From Microbulbifer donghaiensis (GTDB lineage Bacteria; Pseudomonadota; Gammaproteobacteria; Pseudomonadales; Cellvibrionaceae), in NCBI RefSeq assembly GCF_900129095.1, contig NZ_FQVA01000001.1, positions 868,001-932,000 of the forward strand: a stretch of 64,000 bases of DNA. The letters run 5' to 3'. Shown one piece after another: positions 55,862-64,000 of the stretch (position 1 is the first letter of the stretch; each line of letters begins with the position of its first letter). Position numbers and translations under genes: made by a program. Below the pieces are notes generated by a model. The model had not been told where the DNA came from, made no database searches, and was given only the letters and a program-made list of their open reading frames with translations.

Positions 55862-57040
55862 ATGAACCCATATCTGGATCAGCTGCAGCCCTACCCTTTC
55901 ACCAAGCTGGCGGCATTAAAGAAAGACCTGATTCCGGCAGACAAACCCCATATCGCCCTGTCCATCGGCGAGCCCAAGCACACGCCGCCGACATTCGTGC
56001 GCGACGAGCTGATCGAAAACCTGGATAAGCTCGCCGCCTACCCGGCCACCAAGGGCATAGATCCCCTGCGCGAAGCCGTTGCCGCCTGGCTGCGCCAGCG
56101 CTTTCAACTCGCAAGCGTCTGCGCGGACACACAGGTACTGCCGGTCAACGGCACCCGCGAGGCGCTGTTCGCTTTCGCGCAGGCGGTAGTTTCGCCGGGC
56201 GCCAAGGTACTGATGCCGAATCCCTTCTACCAGATTTACGAGGGCGCCGCGCTGCTCGCCGGCGGCAGCCCGCACTTTATCAACTGCAGCGCCGCGACCG
56301 GTTTCAAGCCGGATTTCGCCTCGGTGCCGGAACAGGCCTGGCGCGACTGCGAGCTGCTCTATATCTGCACCCCCGGCAACCCTACCGGAGCCCTGCTCGA
56401 TGCTGCGGACCTGCAAGAGCTGCTCGAGCTGGCCGACCGCTACGATTTCACCATCGCTTCCGACGAGTGCTATTCGGAGCTCTACTTCGACGAGGACCAG
56501 CCACCCATCGGCTTGCTGCAGGTGTGCGAGCAGCTGGGTCGCACAGACTACCGCCGCTGCGTGGTCTTCCACAGTCTGTCCAAGCGCTCCAACCTGCCCG
56601 GGCTGCGCTCCGGCTTTGTCGCCGGCGACGCGCAGATACTGGAAAAATTCCTGCTGTATCGCACCTATCACGGCTGCGCCATGCCGCTGCCGACCCAGTA
56701 TGCGTCCATCGCCGCCTGGCAGGACGAGCAGCACGTGCGGCATAATCGCGCGCTTTACCGCGAAAAATTTGCCGCGGTGCTGGAAATTCTCGACGGCTGC
56801 CTGGACGTGGAACAACCGCAGGCGAGCTTTTATCTGTGGCCGCGTGTCGGAGATGGCGAGCAGTTTGCACGCGAACTGTACCGGCAGCAGAACATCACCG
56901 TACTGCCGGGCGCATTCCTCGCCCGCGAGGCCGATGGCATCAACCCGGGGCGCGAATACGTGCGCATGGCGCTGGTGGCGACACTGGAAGAGTGTATCGA
57001 AGCCGCCGCGCGCATCAGGGAGTTTTGTCGGCAACCATAG
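55862..57040 (+). CDS. dapC: Succinyldiaminopimelate transaminase
   Basis: A 392-residue fold-type I aminotransferase in the succinylase route to diaminopimelate and lysine. PLP residues are in LYICTPGNPTGALLD, TIASDECYSELYF and the lysine in HSLSKRSNLPGLRSGF. Assignment to DapC rests on this sequence, the N-terminus MNPYLDQLQPYPFTKLAALK and the nearby dapD and dapE. It starts 31 nt after glnD. Confidence 0.93.
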   Translation: MNPYLDQLQPYPFTKLAALKKDLIPADKPHIALSIGEPKHTPPTFVRDELIENLDKLAAYPATKGIDPLREAVAAWLRQRFQLASVCADTQVLPVNGTREALFAFAQAVVSPGAKVLMPNPFYQIYEGAALLAGGSPHFINCSAATGFKPDFASVPEQAWRDCELLYICTPGNPTGALLDAADLQELLELADRYDFTIASDECYSELYFDEDQPPIGLLQVCEQLGRTDYRRCVVFHSLSKRSNLPGLRSGFVAGDAQILEKFLLYRTYHGCAMPLPTQYASIAAWQDEQHVRHNRALYREKFAAVLEILDGCLDVEQPQASFYLWPRVGDGEQFARELYRQQNITVLPGAFLAREADGINPGREYVRMALVATLEECIEAAARIREFCRQP

Positions 57041-57115
57041 TTTTCTGGCAGTGGTGTCTTCAGGATCGCGGACAGTAATTTTCAACGCAGGCGCCGGCAG
57101 ACCGGCAAAGCGCAC

Positions 57116-57784
57116 ATGGCAGTAAAAAACCTACTTAAACAAGAACGAGTCGAATTCATCCTGCGACGCCTGGAGGAACTCTACCCGGAGACGCCGGTAC
57201 CCCTGGATCACAAAGATCCCTACACGCTGCTGGTCGCGGTACTGCTGTCCGCCCAGTGCACCGATGAGCGAGTCAACCAGGTGACTCCGGCACTGTGGCA
57301 ACTGGCGGACAATCCGCGGGACATGGCCAGGGTGCCAGTGGAAAAAATCAAGGAAGTGATCCGCCCCTGCGGGCTGTCGCCACAAAAATCCAAAGCCGTC
57401 AGCAAGCTGTCGCAGATACTGGTGAATGAATACCACGGCAAGGTGCCGGAAAACATGGCCGCCCTGGAAACACTGCCCGGTGTCGGCCACAAGACTGCCA
57501 GCGTGGTCATGGCGCAGGCTTTCGGCCACCCGGCCTTTCCCGTCGACACCCACATTCACCGGCTGGCGCAGCGCTGGGGGCTCACCAGTGGCAAGAACGT
57601 GGCGCAGACGGAGAAAGACCTCAAGCGGCTCTTTCCGCGCGACAAATGGAACAAGCTGCACCTGCAGATTATTTTCTACGGCCGCGAGTACTGCAGTGCG
57701 CGCGGCTGCGACGGCACCGTGTGCGAGATCTGTACCACCTGCTACCCGAACCGCAAGAACCCGAAAAAAACCAAGAAGGCCTGA
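57116..57784 (+). CDS. nth: Endonuclease III with unusual Fe-S cysteine spacing
   Basis: A 222-residue DNA glycosylase/AP lyase. The helix-hairpin-helix is LPGVGHKTASVVM with catalytic Lys126, and the catalytic aspartate is Asp144 in FPVDTHIHRL. The C-terminus carries cysteines at 193, 198, 203, 206 and 209; the usual Nth cluster is C-x6-C-x2-C-x5-C. Here the second ligand position is not a cysteine, so cluster binding may differ or be absent. A lysine-rich tail (KNPKKTKKA) follows. Placed between dapC and the ArsC-like gene on the same strand. Confidence 0.93.
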   Translation: MAVKNLLKQERVEFILRRLEELYPETPVPLDHKDPYTLLVAVLLSAQCTDERVNQVTPALWQLADNPRDMARVPVEKIKEVIRPCGLSPQKSKAVSKLSQILVNEYHGKVPENMAALETLPGVGHKTASVVMAQAFGHPAFPVDTHIHRLAQRWGLTSGKNVAQTEKDLKRLFPRDKWNKLHLQIIFYGREYCSARGCDGTVCEICTTCYPNRKNPKKTKKA

Positions 57785-57786
57785 CT

Positions 57787-58143
57787 GTGACCAATCCCTC
57801 AATCGTCCTCTACGGCATCAAGAACTGCGACACCGTCAAGAAAGCCCGCAAGTGGCTGGAAAAAAACGGGGTCGATTACCGCTTCCACGACTTTCGCGAG
57901 GACGGCATGGGAGCCGTGCCGCTCGAGGAGTGGATCAACAGCTTCGGCTGGCAGGAAGTACTGAACCGCCGCTCCACCAGCTGGCGCGCGCTCGCGGACG
58001 AGCAGAAAAACACGATGGACGACAAGACCGCACTGGCTACCGCCAGTGACACGCCCACGCTAATCAAGCGACCGGTGACGATTGCCGGCGGCGAGACCCG
58101 CTTCGGATTCAAGGAAGCCGAGTTCGCAGAACTTGTGAAGTAA
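57787..58143 (+). CDS. ArsC/Spx-family reductase (YffB type)
   Basis: A 118-residue thioredoxin-fold protein. The active-site segment is LYGIKNCDTVKKARKWL with a single N-terminal cysteine, followed by YRFHDFREDG and the LIKRPVTIAGG motif of the family. Although named arsenate reductase-like, YffB proteins are thought to be glutathione-dependent thiol reductases. It starts at GTG 57787, two bases after the nth stop; the longer frame would lie within nth. The pairing with dapD is common in gammaproteobacteria. Confidence 0.9.
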   Translation: MTNPSIVLYGIKNCDTVKKARKWLEKNGVDYRFHDFREDGMGAVPLEEWINSFGWQEVLNRRSTSWRALADEQKNTMDDKTALATASDTPTLIKRPVTIAGGETRFGFKEAEFAELVK

Positions 58144-58218
58144 CGGTGCAGACCCCGAACGCCTCAAAACAGCCCTGAGCAGTTACGAAAAGCCAGAATT
58201 GGCTAGGAGAAAAACCAA

Positions 58219-59250
58219 ATGAGCGAAATTTACAGTATTGGATTCGGTGTCGGCACCTGCAACAGCAAGGGCGAGTGGCTGGAAGTCTATTACCCGCAAC
58301 CGCTGCTGAAACCGAGCGCGGACATTGCCGCGGCTGTTATCGAGACCCTGAAAATCGACGGCGGCAACCACAGCATCGCACTGAATCCGGTACAACTGCA
58401 GCCGCTGGCGGACAAACTTGCCGGCGCCGGTGCGCACGAACAGGCGAAAATCCTGCGGCAGTTCGCCACCAGCCAGCGCCCCCTGGTGGCCGTGGTGCTG
58501 GGCAGCGACGACGCGCCGCAGTCGGTACCGGAGGCCTACCTGAAGCTGCACCTGCTGTCCCATCGCCTGGTGAAACCGCACCAGACCAATCTCGACGGCA
58601 TTTTCGGCAAGCTGGCCAACGTCGCCTGGACCAACCAGGGCGCCATCGACCTGGAGGAACTGCCGCAGCGCCAGCTGGAGGCGCGCCTGAAGGGCGAACA
58701 ACTGGAAGTGGCCTGCGTGGACAAGTTCCCGAAAATGACCAATTACGTCGTGCCCACCGGCGTGCGCATCGCCCACACCGCGCGGGTGCGCCTGGGCGCC
58801 TATCTGGGCGAGGGCACCACCATCATGCACGAGGGCTTCGTCAACTTTAACGCCGGCACCGAGGGGCCCGGCATGATCGAGGGCCGCATCTCCGCCGGCG
58901 TCATTGTCGGTGCCGGCTCGGATCTGGGCGGCGGCTGCTCCACCATGGGCACCCTGTCTGGCGGTGGCAACATCGTCATCTCCGTCGGCGACAACTGCCT
59001 GCTTGGCGCCAATGCCGGCATCGGCATCCCGCTGGGCGACCGCTGCACCGTAGAGGCCGGCCTGTACATCACTTCCGGCACCAAGGTCGCACTGCTGGAC
59101 GACGGCGGCAAGCTGGTAGAGCACGTCAAGGCGCGAGACCTGGCCGGCAAGCCGGACCTACTGTTCCGCCGCAATTCCACCAATGGTGCGGTGGAGTGTT
59201 TGACCAACAAGAGCGCCATCGAGCTGAACGAGGCGCTGCACAGCAACTGA
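58219..59250 (+). CDS. dapD: Tetrahydrodipicolinate N-succinyltransferase
   Basis: A 343-residue beta-helix acyltransferase, the long form of DapD found in pseudomonads. The N-terminal domain (1-170) is followed by hexapeptide repeats (VRIAHTARVRLGAYLGEGTTI and GNIVISVGDNCLLGANAGIGIPLGDRC). It makes N-succinyl-2-amino-6-ketopimelate, the substrate of DapC. A GGAGAAA site precedes the start. Confidence 0.95.
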   Translation: MSEIYSIGFGVGTCNSKGEWLEVYYPQPLLKPSADIAAAVIETLKIDGGNHSIALNPVQLQPLADKLAGAGAHEQAKILRQFATSQRPLVAVVLGSDDAPQSVPEAYLKLHLLSHRLVKPHQTNLDGIFGKLANVAWTNQGAIDLEELPQRQLEARLKGEQLEVACVDKFPKMTNYVVPTGVRIAHTARVRLGAYLGEGTTIMHEGFVNFNAGTEGPGMIEGRISAGVIVGAGSDLGGGCSTMGTLSGGGNIVISVGDNCLLGANAGIGIPLGDRCTVEAGLYITSGTKVALLDDGGKLVEHVKARDLAGKPDLLFRRNSTNGAVECLTNKSAIELNEALHSN

Positions 59251-59302
59251 CACTTGCCCGCTCCCGGGCTTTCCTGCAGGGCTTCGTTGCAAGCTCCGTG
59301 GC

Positions 59303-60793
<1,491 letters not shown>

Positions 60794-60872
60794 TCCGCTG
60801 TAATTGTGCGCTCCTGGCCCGGGGCGCGCTCTTTCGACATAATGAAAAAAATCAAAAAAAACGGGCGTTTCA

Positions 60873-62828
60873 ATGCTTCGGATCTTAGCGACAAGCCTCC
60901 TACTCCTTTACTCTTCTACTGTTTTCAGCGCCACTCGCATTCCATTGCAGGATCTGGTTAAACACGAAGATATTCAACAGGTCAAAATCTCGCCCAAAGG
61001 AACCCACCTGGCGATACGCAAGCTCTACGAAGGCGAGCGCATTCTGGTCTTTATGTCGCTGAAGCCGCTGGAAATCACCGGCCTGCTGCGTTTTCGCGGC
61101 AAGGAAGAAGTGGGAAATTTCTACTGGGCCAATGACGAGCGCGTGGTCGCCGAAGTCATTTCCCGCAAAGCCGCCCTGGAAGCCCCGGTCAACTATGGCT
61201 CCCTGTACGCGATCAATTACGATGGCACCATGGGCAAAAATATTTTTGGCTGGGCTGCCGGCGAAAAGCAGACGGGTTCGCGCATCAAGAAAGCGGAGAG
61301 CACCTACGCCCACGCCACCATCATCGACGTTCTGCGCGACAAGGATAATGAAATTCTCGTTTCCACCTACCCCTGGGCCAAGGACTGGGAGACCCATGGT
61401 GAAGTCCTTCGGATCGATATCTATTCCGGCGTCAGGAGCAAAGTAACCGCCCTGCCCCAGGTAGGCGGGCGTGCCTTTACCGACGGCCGCGGCAATCTGC
61501 TGTTCGCCAACGGCACAGACCGCAATGACAATGTCGAACTCTACCGGAAGGCGAAGGTGGGCTGGACCAGGGTTGATAACCCACTTCTGGATCGCGCCAC
61601 TCCTGTTGGATTCGACGCGGACAGCGGTGAGGCCTACCTTGTGCTGGACCGCAAAGGACAGACGGAACAGCTGATCAAGCTTGACGCCACCGGCAAGTAT
61701 TCGCCGGTATTCCAGCACGACATATCCGATATAAGCGGCATCATCCACCACCCGCTAACCGACAAGCCGCTGGGCACCTACCTGCACCCCGACTATCCGG
61801 AAGAACATTTCTTCGACGAGGGCAACGGTTTTGCGGCCTTTTTCCGCGGCCTGAAAAAGGCTTTTCAGGGCTACCGAATTTCGTTTACCAGCTTCACGGA
61901 TGACGGCAACAAAGGCGTCCTGAGAGTCCACGGGGACCGATTGCCGGGCGATTATTTCCTGGTGAATTTGCAGTCGAAGAAAGTCGACTTCCTGCTGTCT
62001 TCCGCCGAGTGGCTAGACCCGAACCGCCTCAACCCGATGCGCGCCGATTCATTAACGACCGAAGACGGCCTTCGCATCGGTACCTACCTAACATTTCCCA
62101 GCGAGCAGACCGCAAAACTGCCGATGGTAGTCCTGCCCCATGGCGGCCCCCATGCACGGGACTACTGGGGCTACGATCGCCAGGCACAGATACTGTCCCA
62201 GAATGGCTACCTGGTGTTGCAGGTCAATTTCCGCGGGTCCACCGGCTATGGCGATCACTTCTATTCCGCCGGTCGGCGCCAGTGGGGCGGAAATATTCAG
62301 CGGGATATTGCCGATGCGGTCAACTGGGCCGTGGAAAAGGGTTACGCGGACCGCGGCCGCATCTGTATTTTCGGCGGCAGCTTTGGCGGCTACTCTGCGC
62401 TGATGAACCCGATCCGCTATCCCGATCTCTACCAATGCGCCATTGGCTATGTCGGTGTCTACGATCTGGAAATGATGTACGAAAAAGGAGATATCCAGCG
62501 CCGCGATCGCGGCATCGCCTACCTGAAGCGGGAGTTGAGTGAGAACGAAGACTTCCTGCGCGCGAATTCACCGCTGTACAACACCGACAAGCTCGATCTG
62601 CCGCTTTTTGTCATCCACGGTGAACAGGACGAGCGGGTGCCAGTAGAGCATGCGGAGGCACTGCTGGAACAGCTTGAGGAGGACGGCAAGCCGGTTAAAA
62701 CCCTGATGGTGCCCAACGAGGGGCACGGCTTCTTCAGCGAGGAAAATAACCGGCGTCTTTACACCGAGTTGCTCGGTTTCCTCGACCAGCATATCGGTAT
62801 TGGCGCCGCAGAAAAGCGCGAAAGATAA
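60873..62828 (+). CDS. S9 family (prolyl oligopeptidase-type) peptidase, exported
   Basis: A 651-residue serine peptidase. The signal peptide is at 1-19 (ends VFSA). Residues about 30-390 resemble the beta-propeller of acylaminoacyl peptidases. The alpha/beta-hydrolase domain has the nucleophile Ser503 in FGGSFGGYSALM, an acid in HGEQDERVPVEH and His in NEGHGFFSEENN. It should act on peptides in the periplasm. It follows dapE but with its own AT-rich upstream stretch, so it is probably a separate unit. Confidence 0.92.
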   Translation: MLRILATSLLLLYSSTVFSATRIPLQDLVKHEDIQQVKISPKGTHLAIRKLYEGERILVFMSLKPLEITGLLRFRGKEEVGNFYWANDERVVAEVISRKAALEAPVNYGSLYAINYDGTMGKNIFGWAAGEKQTGSRIKKAESTYAHATIIDVLRDKDNEILVSTYPWAKDWETHGEVLRIDIYSGVRSKVTALPQVGGRAFTDGRGNLLFANGTDRNDNVELYRKAKVGWTRVDNPLLDRATPVGFDADSGEAYLVLDRKGQTEQLIKLDATGKYSPVFQHDISDISGIIHHPLTDKPLGTYLHPDYPEEHFFDEGNGFAAFFRGLKKAFQGYRISFTSFTDDGNKGVLRVHGDRLPGDYFLVNLQSKKVDFLLSSAEWLDPNRLNPMRADSLTTEDGLRIGTYLTFPSEQTAKLPMVVLPHGGPHARDYWGYDRQAQILSQNGYLVLQVNFRGSTGYGDHFYSAGRRQWGGNIQRDIADAVNWAVEKGYADRGRICIFGGSFGGYSALMNPIRYPDLYQCAIGYVGVYDLEMMYEKGDIQRRDRGIAYLKRELSENEDFLRANSPLYNTDKLDLPLFVIHGEQDERVPVEHAEALLEQLEEDGKPVKTLMVPNEGHGFFSEENNRRLYTELLGFLDQHIGIGAAEKRER

Positions 62829-62830
62829 TG

Positions 62831-62865
62831 GCAGGCGTTGCGGCCCTAAACGGGCCGCCATGCCA
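62831..62865. terminator. Inverted repeat between converging genes
   Basis: GCGGCCC pairs with GGGCCGC around a 5-nt loop, with an outer GGCA/TGCC. It lies between the ends of the S9 peptidase and the unknown protein. There is no T-run, so termination is likely but not certain. Confidence 0.45.
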
Positions 62866-62874
62866 GAATGAGGC

Positions 62875-63252
62875 TTAGTGCAGGCGCCCCTGCCCGTGAT
62901 CGCCACCGTGATCGGATTGCGGTAACTCTTCAAATGCGTGGGTCAGTACAAAGTAATAGACCACCTGGGGCTGGCCCTGCACTTCCGCTAGCAGGTCGAA
63001 ATTGTGCTCGCCTTTCTCCCCGGGAGTGACCTGGACCGAGACTATGTGCTCTGGCTCGATAAACAGTTCCGCCACCGGGCGTTTGCCGCGCATCACCTGC
63101 ACCAGCAGCGTCCGCACATCCTCCTCACCGAAGCGCCAGTAGTAATCGTCATCATCGTAAATAACGGAATCGGTGGTGCCCGCGCGCACGATGCAGTTCG
63201 GATGCTCGGTCAGCCACGGCCAGAATTCCTGAAAAGACAGGGAGCTTTTCAT
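62875..63252 (-). CDS. Unknown acidic protein linked to flavodoxin
   Basis: A 125-residue soluble protein starting at 63252, with a GAGGGG site upstream, seven bases after the flavodoxin stop. It is rich in Asp/Glu (VIYDDDDYYWRFGEEDV) with no membrane segment or signal, and ends in a His/Asp/Gly tail (SDHGGDHGQGRLH) that might bind metal. Strand and helix pattern suggests one alpha/beta domain. I do not recognise the family. Co-transcription with flavodoxin suggests a redox or iron-linked role, which is inference. Confidence 0.72.
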   Translation of the reverse strand: MKSSLSFQEFWPWLTEHPNCIVRAGTTDSVIYDDDDYYWRFGEEDVRTLLVQVMRGKRPVAELFIEPEHIVSVQVTPGEKGEHNFDLLAEVQGQPQVVYYFVLTHAFEELPQSDHGGDHGQGRLH

Positions 63253-63259
63253 CGGCCCC

Positions 63260-63817
63260 TCAGTCATCCAGCTCGGCGACGCTGTCGGCACCGCCTTCGA
63301 GGCCGAATTCGTCGGCGATCTGCCGGCACCAGCGGTTCAGGCGATCGGCGGTCAGCTCCTCCTGCTGGTCCTCGTCGATGGCGAGGCCGACGAACATCCC
63401 CTCGCCCTCTATCTCCGCCTTGGACGCCTCGAACTCGTAGCCTTCGGTGGGCCACAGGCCGACAATGGTCGCCCCGTTGGCCACGATCACGTCATGCAGC
63501 ATGCCCATTGCGTCGAGGAAGTAGTCGCCGTAGCCGAACTGGTCGCCGAGCCCGAACAGCGCCACTTTCTTGCCGCTGAAGTCGATCTCCTGTACATCTT
63601 CCCAGAATTCCTCCCAGTCGGACTGGATCTGGCCGAAATCCCAGGTGGGGATACCGAAGATCAGTTGCTCGTAGTCGGCGATTTCCAGCTGGGTGACGTC
63701 GGCGATATCGTGTACATCCACCCGATCCTCGCCCAGGCGGGTGCGGATACGCAGGGCCACCGCCTCGGTGTTGCCCTCGTCACTGCCGTAAAACAAGCCG
63801 ATTTTGCTCACAATCAC
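63260..63817 (-). CDS. Flavodoxin
   Basis: A 185-residue long-chain flavodoxin. The FMN phosphate loop is FYGSDEGNTEAVA, and the isoalloxazine loops are FGIPTWDFGQIQSDW and FGLGDQFGYGDYFLDAMG. Length, acidity and the C-terminal extension resemble FldB/FldA of proteobacteria. It is a low-potential electron carrier. First gene of a two-gene unit with the acidic protein. Confidence 0.93.
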   Translation of the reverse strand: MIVSKIGLFYGSDEGNTEAVALRIRTRLGEDRVDVHDIADVTQLEIADYEQLIFGIPTWDFGQIQSDWEEFWEDVQEIDFSGKKVALFGLGDQFGYGDYFLDAMGMLHDVIVANGATIVGLWPTEGYEFEASKAEIEGEGMFVGLAIDEDQQEELTADRLNRWCRQIADEFGLEGGADSVAELDD

Positions 63818-63943
63818 TCCTCTTCGCCCACAAGCAGGCTGCTATCTTCACTATCGAGCGGCGGCGTATTCTCCCAGCAATGGCGAGGCGCGGCAAGCTG
63901 GGCAAGAGGAGACCGACAGGCCGGCGAGCCGCCCCGCGGACAT

Positions 63944-63968
63944 AAAAAAGCCCCCGCACAGCGGGGGC
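63944..63968 (-). terminator. Intrinsic terminator of a gene beyond the window
   Basis: On the minus strand GCCCCCGC pairs with GCGGGGGC around a 3-nt loop and is followed by TTTTTT. It would end a minus-strand transcript coming from the right of the window. The 183-nt stretch from the flavodoxin start to the window end has no gene. Confidence 0.85.
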
Positions 63969-64000
63969 AAAGGGTTACGAATCTACCGGGCCGTTGGGGT

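Overview
The window is chromosomal DNA of a GC-rich gammaproteobacterium. Gene order (hom-thrC-recJ-prfB-lysS; rpsP-rimM-trmD-rplS-xerD-dsbC; rpsB-tsf-pyrH-frr-uppS-cdsA-dxr-rseP-bamA-skp-lpxD-fabZ-lpxA-lpxB-rnhB; map-glnD-dapC-dapD-dapE) follows the Pseudomonas/Cellvibrio pattern. Base composition and the dispersed palindromic repeats make a marine Cellvibrionales genus such as Microbulbifer my best guess; that is inference, since there is no rRNA here. No tRNA, rRNA, CRISPR array, prophage or intact insertion sequence was recognised.

Layout. 1-5546: end of nadB, then ygfX/sdhE and divergent ygfZ, two unrelated uracil-DNA glycosylases side by side, a phytase-esterase-like secreted protein, yajQ and yaeQ. 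5646-8521: a four-gene plus-strand envelope cluster (LemA lipoprotein, two TPM-domain proteins, a PDZ protein). 8583-11292: lysS and prfB, the latter with the classical +1 programmed frameshift. 11293-16195: an accessory block wedged between prfB and recJ. It holds two long palindromic repeats, a CueR-type regulator translationally coupled to a heavy-metal permease, two paralogous four-cysteine exported proteins with a decayed copy of the regulator between them, and LysE and EamA exporters. 16196-21162: recJ, thrC, hom. 21536-24976: asparaginase, an XRE regulator and aspartase, a cassette turning asparagine into fumarate, followed by a nested-inverted-repeat (MITE-like) element. 25282-32266: dsbC, a serine hydrolase, xerD, the rplS-trmD-rimM-rpsP operon and ffh. 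32470-36363: cytochrome c assembly protein, CNNM/CBS protein, a decayed rnhB 3' fragment and a class-III aminotransferase. 36436-51702: a 15-gene minus-strand run for lipid A, outer-membrane assembly, isoprenoid and phospholipid synthesis and translation. 52039-60793: map, glnD, dapC, nth, an ArsC-like reductase, dapD and dapE (the succinylase branch of lysine/peptidoglycan precursor synthesis), with three more palindromic repeats. 60873-63817: S9 peptidase, an unknown acidic protein and a flavodoxin.

The most unusual signal is a repeat family (five copies: 11418-11590, 11651-11762, 52847-53037, 59303-59424, 59479-59599). Each copy has two 30-bp arms that are 26-29/30 complementary within the copy yet differ between copies; a second, smaller hairpin beside one arm also changes in a compensatory way. 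The strongly conserved part is a 26-39 nt unpaired bulge. Two loci hold the copies in pairs facing tail-to-tail. Two shorter elements (16080-16155, 19595-19670) have the same covarying-arm design around a different conserved loop. Conserved unpaired bases on covarying stems suggest a folded single-stranded DNA or RNA substrate. Two other structural finds are a partial duplication of the four-cysteine-protein/cueR unit and a duplicated rnhB 3' end flanking the aminotransferase.
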